Part shown: positions 16,085-27,320 of the stretch, piece by piece | Layout: every line of letters begins with the position of its first letter | Numbering within the stretch: position 1 is the stretch's first letter | Source of the DNA: Adiantum capillus-veneris | Lineage: Eukaryota > Streptophyta > Polypodiopsida > Polypodiales > Pteridaceae | Direction: 5' to 3' | NCBI GenBank assembly: GCA_014529385.2 | Contig: CM043970.1 | Location: 60,623,023 to 60,687,022, forward strand | DNA: 64,000 bases | The notes under the pieces: generated by a model | Told to the model about the DNA's origin: nothing | The model's database searches: none | What the model saw: the letters and a program-made list of their open reading frames with translations, nothing else | Program-made: the position numbers and the translations under genes

Positions 16085-16303
16085 TATTGGGATTAAAGCC
16101 CAAGTGGCCTCTTATGCGGATATGGCCGGCCGCCCGCCTAACTCACTTACCTCTAACTCTTTGTATATACTAACTTATACTTTGTGAATACTAAGATTAA
16201 TTGGGAGATAACCCTTCTAACAGTTCTCTGCGTACTGTACTGTGTAAGCTCACTGTGTGTGTGTGTGTGAGAGAGTCGACCCACGCTCCGCTCCGCGACT
16301 TCA
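16085..16303 (+). repeat. 5' LTR of element E
   Basis: 219 bp starting tattgggattaaagccc and ending gcgacttca. The right LTR starts tgttggg, so the terminal tg has become ta here. The candidate core promoter is the A/T-rich gtatatac near 16163. A short GT array sits near its 3' end. Confidence 0.93.
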
Positions 16304-16305
16304 AT

Positions 16306-16317
16306 TGGTATCAGAGC
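16306..16317 (+). other. Primer binding site of element E (tRNA-iMet)
   Basis: tggtatcagagc, two bases after the LTR. It is complementary to the 3' end of plant initiator tRNA-Met, as in most copia elements. Confidence 0.9.
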
Positions 16318-17361
16318 CTTGGTTCAGTGCGGATTTGCGCAATCGCGCGCGCGCGCACTTTTCCGGCAGATTCTGGATCCGGAGTTCGAAAATTCACACT
16401 CGGCGTTCCGGGAGCGTTTCCAGCAGGTGACCTGCGGTTTTATCCCCCTTTCGAAGCCGTTTATGCCCTCAGAATTTCGTTCTGAGCACTACAACAGAAG
16501 ATAGATTTCAGCCGCAAAGAAATCCGTCTTGTGTAGATTGGCAAGCAGGAGGTGGTCGACATCAATATCGGCATCGACATACATCACCTATTAGTCTTCA
16601 GAGCATCATCTATAGACCAGGTACACATATATATCATCAGATATATATATTGCAGTCTGCATTGCTACTTCTTGTGCTTGCCAGGTTCCAGGGGAGGTGT
16701 GGCCATACGACGGCTTGACACCATTGGCATGTATTGCAAATTGATGTACTGTGATTGTGGGTCTGCTAGTTGTGAGTCACGCTAGCAGACAGACCGCCGC
16801 AGCGGTCATAGGATAGTGATTGGTCTATTATAGGATGTATGCTAGTTCTGGGCAGTTTGCTGAGCCATCTGAGAGGGTCGTGTGTGAGGTTTTTTGAAGC
16901 CAAGCACTGGGGGCTGGGTTACCCAGTGTGAGGTGGATTAGGTTGCTGGAGTTCCCCTCTACACGCATCTTCTTCGGTGACTTTTATCCCTTAGGATGTA
17001 TGACTTTGTGTAGACACTGGATTGCATCTTATGCGTCAGGCCGTTGAGGCATTGATCAGGGTTCAGTCTTGAGACAGATACAGGTTCTGTCATCGCCCAG
17101 AGAGGAGACAGTGTATGCTTACAGGACAGCATATTACAGGGATTTTTTAGATTTGTCATTGGTCAGCTATTTATGATTGTTTCTTGAGCTATCTTTTGGT
17201 TCCCAGAGCTCAGTTTACAGGGGAGACTCTGTCAAAAATTTTCAAAAATACTGACAGTTCCTGAGGAGAGGTGTTCAGCTTGTTGATTACAGCTTGTTTA
17301 CTGTGTACAGAGGCCAGTTTACAGGGGAAACTCTGCCGGATTTTTCTCAGGAGTAAACAAT
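16318..17361 (+). other. Long untranslated leader of element E
   Basis: About 1 kb separates the PBS from the first gag codon. Open frames are short (under about 80 codons) and I recognise none of them. The leader contains CA/TG-rich and T-rich tracts. It may hold packaging or dimerisation signals, or an intron; nothing in the sequence decides this. Confidence 0.6.
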
Positions 17362-18510
17362 TTGGCAGATATGGCATCTTCTCAAAGTGAGACTCTTTAC
17401 AACATAAAGAAGCTGGATGGCACAAACTTTCCATTCTGGAAGAAGCAGTTTTGGCAGGTTTTGGTGCAGAAAAAACAAGTGAAGCCACTGAAGCTCAAAG
17501 GGGAGAGACCAGAAGGTATGGCTGAAGATGAGTGGGAAGAGCTTGACGAGTTAGCTTGTTCCACAATCATGCTGACACTGGCAGAAAATGTTTACTTCAA
17601 CGTAGCAGAAGAGACTACAGCGTATGGCGTATGGCAAAAGCTATGTGGTATGTACGAGAAACAAAGTGCTGCTTCTCAGATTTACTGGCTCAAGAAATTG
17701 GTGGATTTGAAGATGAAGGAAGGGACAGCCATGTCAAATCATCTGAATGAATTTCACACAATTTTCAGCCAGTTAACAGCACAGGAGATAGTCTTTCCAG
17801 AATCAGTGAAGGCTATGTTTCTCTTAATCACTTTGCCAGACAGTTGGGATACTTTTCGTACAGCGTTAAGTAATTCTGTCGCGCCAGAAGGTCTTACAAG
17901 TTCCAATGTAGAAGGCAGCTTGCTCACAGAGGAAGTGAACAGGAAGAACATTGACAAAGGCAAAGGCAATAGTGCTTTGGTCGTTCGAGGGAGACAACAG
18001 TTTAAAGAGAAGAAGGGTAAGAAGGCACAAAACCGAAGTAAGTCTCGTGATTCGAAGTCAAAGGATGACATAGAATGCTACCATTGTGGCAAGAAGGGTC
18101 ACATGAAGCGAGACTGTACGAAGTGGAAACAAGAAAAAGGCAAAACAAAGAGTTCTGAGCAAGATGAAAAGAAGAGTTCAATGAATATTGAAGAGGTGAA
18201 TGTCACAGGATCTGGTTCAGACACTGATTCTGGTATAGCAGCTGGTGACATCTTCCTTACAAGCAATCTTGATTCTGTTTTGTTGACTGCAGAGGATGGA
18301 CATGCTATGAGTGATTGGATTATCGACTTAGGGGCATCTTTACATGTTTCTCCGCACAAAGAGTGGTTTACATCATATGTGGCTACTAAAGATTATGTCA
18401 GACTTGGCAATGAGCAGGTTTGTGACATACTTGGAGTGGGAGATGTGCAGTTGAAGTTTCAGAATGGCTCAAGAATGTCAGACATGTTCCAGCAATCCGA
18501 AAGAGCTTGA
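17362..18510 (+). pseudogene. Element E Gag and protease part of the polyprotein
   Basis: The first of three pieces of one gag-pol frame, 382 codons. The start is ATG 17362 or 17371; the second gives the usual copia Gag N terminus. Residues about 15-190 are the UBN2-type Gag (NIKKLDGTNFPFWKKQFW; later LNEFHTIFSQL and LPDSWDTF). A basic region follows, then a CCHC zinc knuckle CYHCGKKGHMKRDC at about residues 239-252. The retropepsin motif near residue 322 reads D-L-G-A instead of D-S-G-A, so the catalytic Asp stays but the neighbouring Ser is lost. The frame ends by a frameshift between about 18475 and 18490; the +1-shifted frame continues with H-V-P-A-I-R-K-S. Confidence 0.85.
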
Positions 18511-18965
18511 TTAGTACAGGGAAGTTGGATGATGCGGGTTATGTGACAGTTTTTGGGAACAGCGCTTGGAAGATCTCCAAAGGTTCGATGACTGTAGCAC
18601 ATGGCAGCAAGTCAGGAACTCTGTACACTTTACATGTTTCAGAGGTTAAAAACCATGTAATTAATGTGATTGAGCAGCCAAGTGTGTCACTGTGGCATCG
18701 TAGGTTGGGACATATGTCAAAAAGAGGAATGGAAATACTTTCTCATTATGGTTATTTGCCTGGCTTTTCATTTCAAGATTTCGAGTTTTGTGAGCATTGT
18801 GTTTATGGTAAGCAAACACAGGAACCGCACAGATCAAAGAGGAATCGTAGGGACGAACGGTTAGCTCTTGTACACAGTGATCTATGCGGACCAATGCCTA
18901 GTTTGTCACTAGGGGGAGCATCGTATTTTTGTACATTCATAGATGACTATTCTCGCAAAGTATAG
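18507..18965 (+). pseudogene. Element E protease end, pre-integrase and integrase start
   Basis: The second piece of the gag-pol frame. It carries the end of the protease region (STGKLDDAGYVTVFG), the GAG-pre-integrase zinc site (WHRRLGH...CEHCVYGKQ) and the integrase start with the first catalytic Asp (LVHSDLCGP) and FIDDYSRK. It ends at TAG 18963-18965, where relatives normally have Trp before V-Y-F-L; a single G-to-A change explains it. It is not independently translated in a meaningful way. Confidence 0.85.
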
Positions 18966-21323
18966 GTTTACTTCTTGAAGCACAAGGATGAGGTGCTCAA
19001 GGTCTTTAAGACATTCTTGCAGTTGGTGGAGAATCAGAGTGGTCAGAAGCTGAAGTGCTTGAGAACTGACAATGGTGGAGAGTACGTTTCCAAAGCTTTT
19101 CAAGACTTTTGTGAAGCAAAAGGGATTAAGCGGGAACTTACTGCACCATATAATCCTTCACAGAATGGGGTTGCAGAACGTATGAATAGGACCATACAAG
19201 AGAAGGTCAGAAGCATGTTGTCAAATGCTGAGTTGCCTAATGGATTTTGGGCGGAAGCAGTGGCTACAGCAGTCCATTTGATCAACAGGTCTCCTAGTAG
19301 GGTTCTGGATAAGAGTGCAGTGGCCGAGATGCTATGGACAGGCAAGTCACCTTCGTATAAGCATCTCAGAGTCTTTGGTTGTGAAGCTTATAGCCATATT
19401 CCTAAGGAGTTCAGAAATAAGTTAGAACCAAAGAGCAAGAAGTGTATATTTTTTGGCTACGGAGAATCGGGCGAGATGGGTTACCGGCTTTGGGATCCTG
19501 AGTCCAGAAAGCTTATTCGTAGCAATGATGTGCATTTCAATGAAGCCAAGTTTCACGCTAAGCCAGAGAAGACAGAGGAGATCAGAAGAGTTGTCTTCAG
19601 GGAAGATGGACCTAGTGCTAGCACATCAAGACAGCATAGTCAGGCTCATGAACAGCCTATAGTGGCTAGAGAGGCAGAATTTGTTGTGGTGAGACGTTCT
19701 GAGCGTGTCTCCAAACCACCTGATCGTTATGTGCCATCTCTAAATTATGTCATGCTCACAGATTGCGGAGAACCATCTTGTTACAAGGAAGCATTACAAG
19801 TGGTTGACTCGAAAAAATGGCAGTTGGCCATGCAGTCAGAGATGACAGCTCTGCATAAAAACCAGACATGGAAGTTGGTTAAATTACCACAGGGCAAAAA
19901 GGCTCTACCTTGTAAATGGGTTTACAGGTATAAGATCACCGCTCATGATAGTCAGCCAAAGTACAAAGCAAGGCTTGTTGCCAAGGGCTTTAAGCAAGAA
20001 CAAGGCATTGACTTTGATGAAGTCTTCTCTCCAGTGGTCAAGATGACTACATTGAGATGCTTTCTTGCATTGCTTGCTATATTGGATTTGGTGTTGCACC
20101 AAATGGATGTCAAGACAGCGTTCTTGCATGGTGATTTAGATGTGGAAATTTACATGCAGCAGCCAGAAGGGTTTGTTGAGAAAGGCATGGAACATTTGGT
20201 ATGCCAGTTGTTAAAGAGTCTTTATGGCTTAAAACAATCACCGAGGGCATGGTACCATAAGTTCCACCAGTTTGTGCTTTCTCAAGGCTACAAACGTAGT
20301 GAGTTCGATCACTGTCTATATACAAAGAAGGCTAAGGATGGCAGTTGGCTGATCCTTATTTTGTATGTGGATGACATGTTGATTGCTGGCAAACACTTGG
20401 AAGAAATTTCAGCTTTGAAGTCAAAGATGGCAAAATCGTTTGACATGAAAGACATGGGTGAGGCAAGTCATATACTTGGTATGCGCATTGAGAGAGACAG
20501 ATCAAAGAAGTTGATTTGGTTATCTCAAACAGAGTATATTGACAAGGTTTTGCAACGTTTCAATATGGAGAAGGGAAAGGCATTGAGTGTTCCATTGCCA
20601 CCATATGTGAAACTTAGCAAACAAGATTGTTCTGTGTCTGAGGAAGAAAAGGCTGAAATGGATAAGATTCCATATGCGTCTGCAGTGGGTAGTTTGATGT
20701 ATGCAATGATTGCTACACATCCGGATATTGCATTTGCAGTGGGAGTGGTTAGCAGATATATGTCAAATCCCGGCAAGAAACATTGGGAGGCAGTGAAAGG
20801 TATCATGAGATACTTAAAACATACAAAGAGTATGCGCATATGCTATGGTAGTCAGGATTTGAGTGTCAGAGGATACACCGACTCAGATTATGCAGGAGAC
20901 TTGGATAAGAGGAGATCTACATCAGGCTATGTCTTTACATTGGCTGGAGGTGCCATATCATGGCGATCTCGATTACAAGATTGTGTTACGCAGTCTACTA
21001 CAGAAGCTGAGTATGTTGCAGCAAATGAGGCATGCAAAGAAGCTATTTGGCTTGGTAGATTGGTTGCAGACTTGGGAATCAATGCAGATATGCCAGAGTT
21101 ATATTGTGATAGTCAAAGTGCTATACAATTGGCAAAGAGTCCAGTGTTCCATTCGAAGACTAAGCATATTGATGTGAAGTATCACTTCATTAGGGAAGTA
21201 CTTGAAGACAAGCAGATACAACTGCTGAAGATCCACACCAAGGACAATCCTGCTGATCTACTCACAAAGGGACTTCCAGGAGAGGGCTTTGTGCATTGTC
21301 GTGAGTTATTGGGCATTGGATAG
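18966..21323 (+). pseudogene. Element E integrase, reverse transcriptase and RNase H
   Basis: The third piece, about 785 uninterrupted codons in the same frame as the previous piece. Integrase: LRTDNGGEY (second catalytic Asp) and NGVAERMNRT (catalytic Glu). Reverse transcriptase: WVYRYKI, QMDVKTAFLHGDL, LYGLKQSPRAWY and the catalytic YVDDMLIAG at about 20363. RNase H: GYTDSDYAGD, STTEAEYVA, YCDSQSAIQLAK, and the usual end KDNPADLLTKGLP. The stop is at 21321-21323. These domains look intact, so the damage to E is confined to the upstream frameshift, the one stop and the protease change. Confidence 0.9.
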
Positions 21324-21395
21324 ATGGCAGCCATGTAAATCTTTGTACATTTATGTTCATAGATTTACAGTTACTTAAAGTGCCACATTGGACTT

Positions 21396-21407
21396 TAAGT
21401 GGGAGGT
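21396..21407 (+). other. Polypurine tract of element E
   Basis: taagtgggaggt directly before the 3' LTR. It is the expected primer site for plus-strand synthesis. Confidence 0.8.
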
Positions 21408-21626
21408 TGTTGGGATTAAAGCCCAAGTGGCCTCTTATGCGGATATGGCCGGCCGCCCGCCTAACTCACTTACCTCTAACTCTTTGTATATACTAACTTA
21501 TACTTTGTGAATACTAAGATTAATTGGGAGATAACCCTTCTAACAGTTCTCTGCGTACTGTACTGTGTAAGCTCACTGTGTGTGTGTGTGTGAGAGAGTC
21601 GACCCACGCTACGCTCCGCGACTTCA
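21408..21626 (+). repeat. 3' LTR of element E
   Basis: 219 bp, begins tgttggg and ends gcgacttca. It differs from the 5' LTR at position 2 and at one base in gctacgctcc. Confidence 0.93.
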
Positions 21627-21631
21627 TGTAC

Positions 21632-21985
21632 TGTACATTTGTCATCCATAAAGTTGACTACAAGACCAACTCTAGCAAGTGCAGATACAATCAGAAGTTT
21701 CTTCTTGATCCCAGGTACATACAACGCATCAAAAAGTGTGAAAGAACTACCATTTGCAGCAGTAAGCATAATCTTTCCAACTCCCTTGACCGGATAAGAG
21801 GCATTGTTGGCACAAGTGACTAAATTCCCATGAGGGACATCCTCAAGAGAGGTAAACAAGTCACGATGAGAGGTCATGTGCTTTGTAGCACCACTATCAA
21901 CGTACCACACTTGAGCATTTGTAGCAATTGAAAAACATGCATCATGAACATAAGGATCATAAGTGCACTCTGCATAAAGGCCCAT
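21632..21985 (-). pseudogene. Element D protease (interrupted by E)
   Basis: The minus strand from about 21985 encodes MGLYAECTYDPYVHD and then the retropepsin core WYVDSGATKHMTSH, with the catalytic D-S-G-A intact. It continues with LFDALYVPGIKKKLL and NFMDDKCTV, then runs into the E LTR at 21626. The natural continuation lies at 16084 and below. A frameshift around 21980 separates it from the Gag frame. Confidence 0.85.
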
Positions 21986-22951
21986 TCTGCATCAACATCA
22001 GCATCACAGTCTCCTTTCACAGAAGACTCAACAATAGTTGCATTTGTAATGGAACCATCATTAGTAGTGGAACCAGCCTCTTTCTTCTTAGCCTCTTTAC
22101 AAAAATGGCAACGCATCTTCTTTTTTTCCTTATCACTAGAATTCCCAGACAAAATGCTGCCAGCAAAAGCATTAGGAACATTCAATTTACTACTCATGGA
22201 AGAACCATGAGAAGTGGCTACATTACTGTTACCACCTTTTCTTTGAGCAAAAGTAAAGGCATGTTCAACTACACACTGTCTAGTCCTGCTTTTTTGGGAA
22301 AGTGACTCTTGCAACATCAATGTGCATAATGTATCAAACTTGACAACTTCAGGATTTCCTTGGGTCATAAGTCTCCAAGTACTAGCAAAAGTCTCGAAAG
22401 AATCCGGCAAGGCATCAAGAACAATTTGCACAAGAGGACTGCCTGAAATGGCTTCACCTACAGAAATAAGTTGCTCATTGAGATCCTTGACAAGAGCAAG
22501 GAAAGTGTCCATGTCATCTTCCTCATGCATAATCTTTGACTCCAGCTCTTTACACAGCAATGCAGTTTTTGCCTCATTGCGGCTTGCATAAAGACCAGTT
22601 AGAATATTCCAAGACTATTTTGTTGATTTTGTTGAACAAACATGCAGAGTAATAGTGTGCTTCACATACAACACAATCAATGCATGAGCCTGTGCATCTT
22701 TTACATCCCAATGAGCTTGCTCAGCCGTAGGCAAAACAGCTCTGGCAGCAGCAACCCTGCCACCAAAACCTGCAATATCCTCAACATCGCACATCAGAAC
22801 TAGGACGTACATCAATGCCTTGCACAATGTTCTAGACACCCTTTGACACAAGGACATGCTATAACATGTAAGATCACATAGGCTAATTGTTCCCATCTAA
22901 TCTATCCTTAACAGCAAACATCTTGAACACATCTGTGTTGTTGTCAACCAT
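21986..22951 (-). pseudogene. Element D Gag (broken)
   Basis: The start is ATG on the minus strand at 22951 (product begins MVDNNTDVFKMFAVKDRLDG, the copia Gag N terminus), soon followed by stops. The region 22570-22900 is decayed. The minus strand 22560 down to about 21986 is open and carries the UBN2-type core (MDTFLALVKDLNEQL, LVQIVLDALPDSFETF). The zinc knuckle begins CHFCKEA but lacks the later His and Cys, so RNA binding would be lost. Gag forms the particle shell in the cytoplasm. The domain assignment is confident; the exact extent is approximate. Confidence 0.75.
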
Positions 22952-23295
22952 GGCGAATGCTGTACCTGATGTGAAAACTGTCCAAAAAGAAGAGAAACAA
23001 AGCGAGAACAACACATGCTATATAGCACAAATTGTAGAAGACTGTAAGGGACCTGTTATGCAAAAAATGGCACAGACAAAAATTTTGCACAAAAGGACAA
23101 AATTGCATGCGCACTACTGTATGTAGTGGAAATGGAGGCCAAAATGAGACCGAATAAAAAATATGAGCAAACCAACCTCTACGAGCTTACCCAAAATTTT
23201 AGTTGACCTATGAATGCTTGCCAAAGCTCACAAAATTGAAGAAAGTGAGTAGGCGTGTGCTGGAGCTGGTGACGACTAAGCCCGGGAGGACACAA

Positions 23296-23310
23296 CCTAC
23301 TCTGATACCA
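23296..23310 (-). other. Primer binding site of element D (tRNA-iMet)
   Basis: The minus strand reads tggtatcagagtagg two bases after the 5' LTR; its first 11 bases match the canonical iMet site. Confidence 0.88.
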
Positions 23311-23312
23311 AT

Positions 23313-23541
23313 TGTTGGAATTAGGGTTGAAGGAAAACACACACAACTTGGAGAAGATGAAGGAAGTTCAAGGCACACAATAGAGAGTGTATTAATTAGT
23401 GCGCAATGGAAAGATAAGATGGCCGTAGAGTGATAGGCGTATATACAATGCACGGGGGAAAAAACCTTCTAGTGAGGAAAAAAATGCCCCGACGGTCCTA
23501 AGTGTGTTCACACACATCACTACCACATGTATATGGTAACA
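23313..23541 (-). repeat. 5' LTR of element D
   Basis: 229 bp, tgttggaatt...atggtaaca on the plus strand. It is collinear with 12945-13172. Confidence 0.88.
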
Positions 23542-24713
23542 CAATTGAGGTGGAAAATCAAGGTGTCCAAAGCACTCAACTTGAGCATTGCAGTGTAGTA
23601 CTTGACGTGCTATATAGGTCGGTCTAGATGGCTCCTCAAATGGAGCTACGGTGTGAAAGATATGGAGGTTCAAAGTTCGAAGGTTTTGCAGATCCCCGAT
23701 GGACAACGCAAGTGGAGACAGATGGTCAGAGAAGACTGAGTGGATAGACATGAAGTGCTCAAGTTGTGGAGCATGCTGGTCCTTTCAGATTGTCGATCAG
23801 AGCTCGAACCGGAAAGTTATGGCCAATGGAAAATTTAAAGGGGGCAATTGCGTGGCAGCTTGACTGCATCAATAGGCATGCCATCTGGTGGGTTTTTGGC
23901 CTTAACCAGGTTTGAAAAGGTAGTGGTAATCACATGAAGTCATTAGGATTTGATGGATTGTCAATCAAAAGCACAAGTGACAAGTTATGCCAGATTAAAA
24001 CTAGGAGCAGTTGCCGAAAAAGTGTGCACAAATGACTTCTTGCCAACTTTGGGCGTGTCGTTTGATGTCGAGATAAAGCCAAAATGTAGAGCAACGGGGT
24101 GGAGTCATAGTTGGAACCGATTGTTGTGGTGGCATTTTGTGTCTAGGAAATTGGGTATGTATGCATCTGATGGCAATGCTTTAAAAGTTGATGGGAGAAA
24201 AGAGCGGGGAAAAGACGAGACTTCGATAATTTTCTTTGAAATTGTATAATGCTTGGAGGGCCAAACCCCTATGGGCTGCCACGTGTGATATTGGAAACCC
24301 ACATAGGGTGTGATGAGCATGAGATGTATTGTCCATGGTGTAGGTGCTATGGGAGGCGCCTCTAGCACTGGCTGTGTCTGAGAGGGCGGCCATGGTGGTG
24401 TTTTGGTGATGCGACGGAGGTGACCATTGTCGGCAAGGCTGGATGCCACGGAGAGGGGTTTGATGACATGGCACCCCTAAGGGTTGGATTCCCACACAGG
24501 CTGCAAGCCTCCCAATATTTTTGAAAGCAAGTGTGAAAGCCCCCCTTTCCTCCCCAAACCAGCAAGGTCACTAGTGCCAAAGGGGAGGAGTTGTTCTTGA
24601 AAGATGATAAGCTACAGAGTGCAAAGTGGGCTCCAAATTTGGCCTCAAGGGAGCCCAAGGCAAATAAAGCCCAATCAAGGGGGAAATTTCAAGGCAAGTC
24701 AAGGGTGAGCTAA
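23542..24713 (+). repeat. Right LTR of element B, piece 2
   Basis: It resumes exactly where piece 1 stopped. Anchors shared with the left LTR include gaagtgctcaagttgtggagcatg, which is given here only as the shared anchor near 23752 and 8950. It ends with gctaa (24709-24713), the left target duplicate of element A. Open frames here are shadows of LTR sequence. Confidence 0.82.
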
Positions 24714-24866
24714 TGTAAGACAAGGGGAACTAGAACCTGAGAGTCCACCATCCAACCACCTACTATATAGCATAGCCCCTGCCCCTTTGCCCTAGTTGGA
24801 CTCCCTTTCCGCACTGCCTAGCCCGGCCCTGCCCTTGTCTAGTCCGGCCTTGCCGGTGTCCTGACA
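24714..24866 (-). repeat. 3' LTR of element A
   Basis: 153 bp, tg...ca. A TATA-like gctatatag is readable on the minus strand. The neighbouring minus-strand polypurine tract is at 24869-24880 (ttaagggggagt). Confidence 0.9.
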
Positions 24867-24879
24867 TTACTCCCCCTTA

Positions 24880-26441
24880 AGAAGAGTTTTCGTCCTCGAA
24901 AACAAAAGTGGGGAACTTCTTCTTAAGAACACTAATGTTTTCCCAAGTGGCACCTTCCTCAGGTCGGTCTTTCCACTTGATCAAGGCTTGTTGACATACG
25001 TGATGACGTGTACGCAACTCATGATAATTGAGAACACGTTCAAGTTCATGCGGTAGGTAGGAGGTTCAATGAGATCAACCAAAACCTTTTGGTCAATGAC
25101 ATTGTCGTCTCCATGTAACCGCTTACGTAAACGGCTTACATGAAACATCGAATGAATGCGAGAATGTGCAGGTAGTAATTATTTGTAGGCACGATCACCT
25201 ACTCGCTTGAGTATTTTGAAAGGCCCACAATATCGGGGAGATAATTTAGGTGTTGGCCCAATTTTTAGACTTTCTGAATGTTCTGGCACACGTAAAAATA
25301 CTTCCTCCCCTTCTTCAAAGGTAACTTGCCGACGTTTCTCATCAGTGTACTTCTTATACCGATCCTGTGCTAGTCGGACATTCTAACCAGCAAGTTTCAA
25401 CATATCCATGTGGTCTTGGAGAAAATCCTTAACCTGTTGGAGTTTTTTGGTTGCCAACCCCACCGTAACTAGTGACCTAGGTTGAAACCCATACATGAGC
25501 ATGAAAGGACTAAAGCCTGTTGTGACATGCTTAGCAATGTTGTAGGCAAACTCGAGAATAGGTAAGTATTCTTCCCAGTCTGACTGTTTTTTGTTGATGT
25601 ATGCTATTAGCATATCCTCTAGCACCTGGTTAACTCGTTCCGTCTGACCATCTGTTTTTGGATGATCAGATGTATTGAGATTCAGTTGTGTACCCAATCG
25701 TTTAAACACCGCTCTCTAAAAGTGGCTGTTAAACTTAGGATCACGGTCACTGACAATGTTACTTGGCAAACCATACAGTTTGTATAGATTGTCCACAAAT
25801 AACTTGGCTAATTCTGGTGTCTTAACCGTTGATTTGGTCGGAATAAACTTACATAGTTTAGTCAACCTATTTAGGGCCACCCATATCGAGTCATGACCTC
25901 GTACAATGGTTGGTAAATCCACAATAAAATCCATAGAGATGCTTTCCCATTTTCCATTGGGAATCTCCAAAGAATGTAAGAGTCCTCCTACTTTCAGGCG
26001 CTCTGCTTTGTTAACTTGACATTTTTGGCAATGCAAGACATAAGCTTGAACAAAGCCATGTATACCTGGCCAGTAAAACTATCGTCGTACGAGAGCATAA
26101 GTTTTTCTAATCCCCGGGTGCCCTGCACTTGGACTATCATGACATTCATAAAGAATTTGGTGCCGAATATCTGTGTCCGTCGATACACAAACACTCCCCT
26201 TATGGAGTAGGTACCCATTGTCGATGGTGAAATGCTTCCATCGCTGTAGTTCATCACTTGATAAAGGAGAACTAGGTGTGGAGGTTAACTGTACACTACT
26301 GTCATTGGAGTGAGAAGAATCCCTCTTTTGAACATGGCTCCACACTTTGGAATATGTGTCATCATGCTCATATTTGCGTTTGAGAGAATCTAAAAATTCA
26401 CTACGAAGTTCCGTGAACAAGAGGGAATTGATCTCTGGCAT
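24880..26441 (-). pseudogene. Element A integrase with chromodomain-like tail (broken)
   Basis: Minus strand: HECHDSPSAGHPGIRKTY with the H-H...C-C zinc site (HCQKCQ) at 25990-26257; catalytic core SMDFIVDLP and VSDRDPKFNSHF (25716-26036); and the catalytic Glu in DGQTERVNQVLED plus ILEFAYNIAKH (25383-25709). Downstream of the stop at about 25383 a degenerate frame holds LSPRYCGPFKIL and, near 24890-25080, a chromodomain-like ALIKWKDRPEEGATWE. Stops separate the pieces. The chromodomain would direct insertion toward marked chromatin in chromoviruses; here it can no longer be made. Confidence 0.85.
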
Positions 26442-27320
26442 TCGACATTGTACCGGCCTTTGCGATACCTTAGCTTGGCATCATATTCTTGAACAATCTC
26501 GGCCCACCTGGCTTTTCGACCCTTTAAATCCGTTTGTTGTGTAAACCACTTGATGCTTTCATTGTCAAACACAATCTCAAACTGAGCACCATACAGATAA
26601 TGCCGCCATGTTTTTAGGACAGACACTATTGCATAGAGTTCGCGTTCGTAAGCAGAGTAGTTTTGCTAAGCTGCATCAAGCTTCTTGCTTTCAAATGCAA
26701 TCGACCGTCCGTCTTGTAATAGGACTGCTCCAATAGCAAGGTCATTGGCATCCGTTTCCAAAACGAATGGTTTCAAAGGAGCTACAATAGCTAGTATAGG
26801 AGCTATAGCTAATGCATCCTTGAGTGTATCAAAACTGTGCTGTTGAGCGGATCCCCACTGGAAAGCTTTACCTTTGCCTTTGAGTTGATCGATCATGGGA
26901 ACAACAATTTGAGCATAGTTTTTAACAAACCTTCAGTAAAAACCTGCAAATCCTCAAAAAATCTGTAATTCTTCTAGATTTTTAGGAGAAGGCCATTTCC
27001 GGATGGTATCCACTTTGGATTGATCCATATATAGCCCGTTAGCTCAAATAACATGCCCTAAATAATGAATTTCGTCTTTTAGAAAATCACATTTAGATTC
27101 CTTGGCATATAATTTGTTTGTGCGTAACAGCTCAAACACCTGCTTGAGATGTTGTAAGTGTTCTTCTTCAGAAGCACTATAGACTAGGATGTCATCGAGG
27201 AAAACAATGACAAATTTGCCCAAATATGGCTTCAAGACACTATCCATAAGTGTCATGAATGTTACGGGCGCATTGGTTAACCCAAAGGGCATCACCAAGA
27301 ACTTGTAGTGTCCAAACCGT
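26390..27320 (-). pseudogene. Element A reverse transcriptase C-terminal half and RNase H (broken)
   Basis: From the B' insertion at 27320 the minus strand reads [17 protein letters not shown], the catalytic FLDDILVYS, and [20 protein letters not shown] down to 27044. RNase H follows at 26666-26896 (ETDANDLAIGAVLLQDG) and 26390-26626 (TWRHYLYGAQFEIVFDNESI, KARWAEIVQEYD). Stops occur at about 27043 and 26665. Catalytic Asp residues are still visible in both domains. The N-terminal half lies across the insertion at 29377 and beyond. Confidence 0.85.

Larger units (their letters stand above)
16085..21626 (+). mobile_element. Element E: young Ty1/copia element, full length but defective
   Basis: LTRs of 219 bp each (16085-16303, 21408-21626) differ at two positions by hand count. 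There is a perfect 5-bp target duplication, tgtac (16080-16084, 21627-21631), an iMet PBS, a polypurine tract, and one gag-pol frame broken only by one frameshift and one stop. It sits inside D between protease and integrase. Removing E and one tgtac restores D's frame across the junction. It is the most recent datable insertion in the window. Confidence 0.93.
12945..23541 (-). mobile_element. Element D: Ty1/copia element, itself split by element E
   Basis: LTRs of 228 bp (12945-13172) and 229 bp (23313-23541) flank a minus-strand copia interior in the order gag, protease, integrase, reverse transcriptase, RNase H. PBS tggtatcagagtagg matches initiator tRNA-Met. Flanks caacc (12940-12944) and caatt (23542-23546) are a decayed 5-bp target duplication; the undisturbed left LTR of B reads caatc there. 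By hand count the LTRs differ at about 24 of 229 positions, so D is older than A and E. All coding parts carry stops or shifts. Confidence 0.85.

Noticed and set aside
16201-16485. A 94-codon frame at the left end of element E, with a copy at 21524-21823
   Set aside because: It starts inside the LTR, so the duplicated start is only the LTR repeat; the downstream parts differ.
24714-24866. A TRIM element
   Set aside because: The paired 153-bp repeats enclose a complete set of gypsy coding remnants, so it is a coding element.
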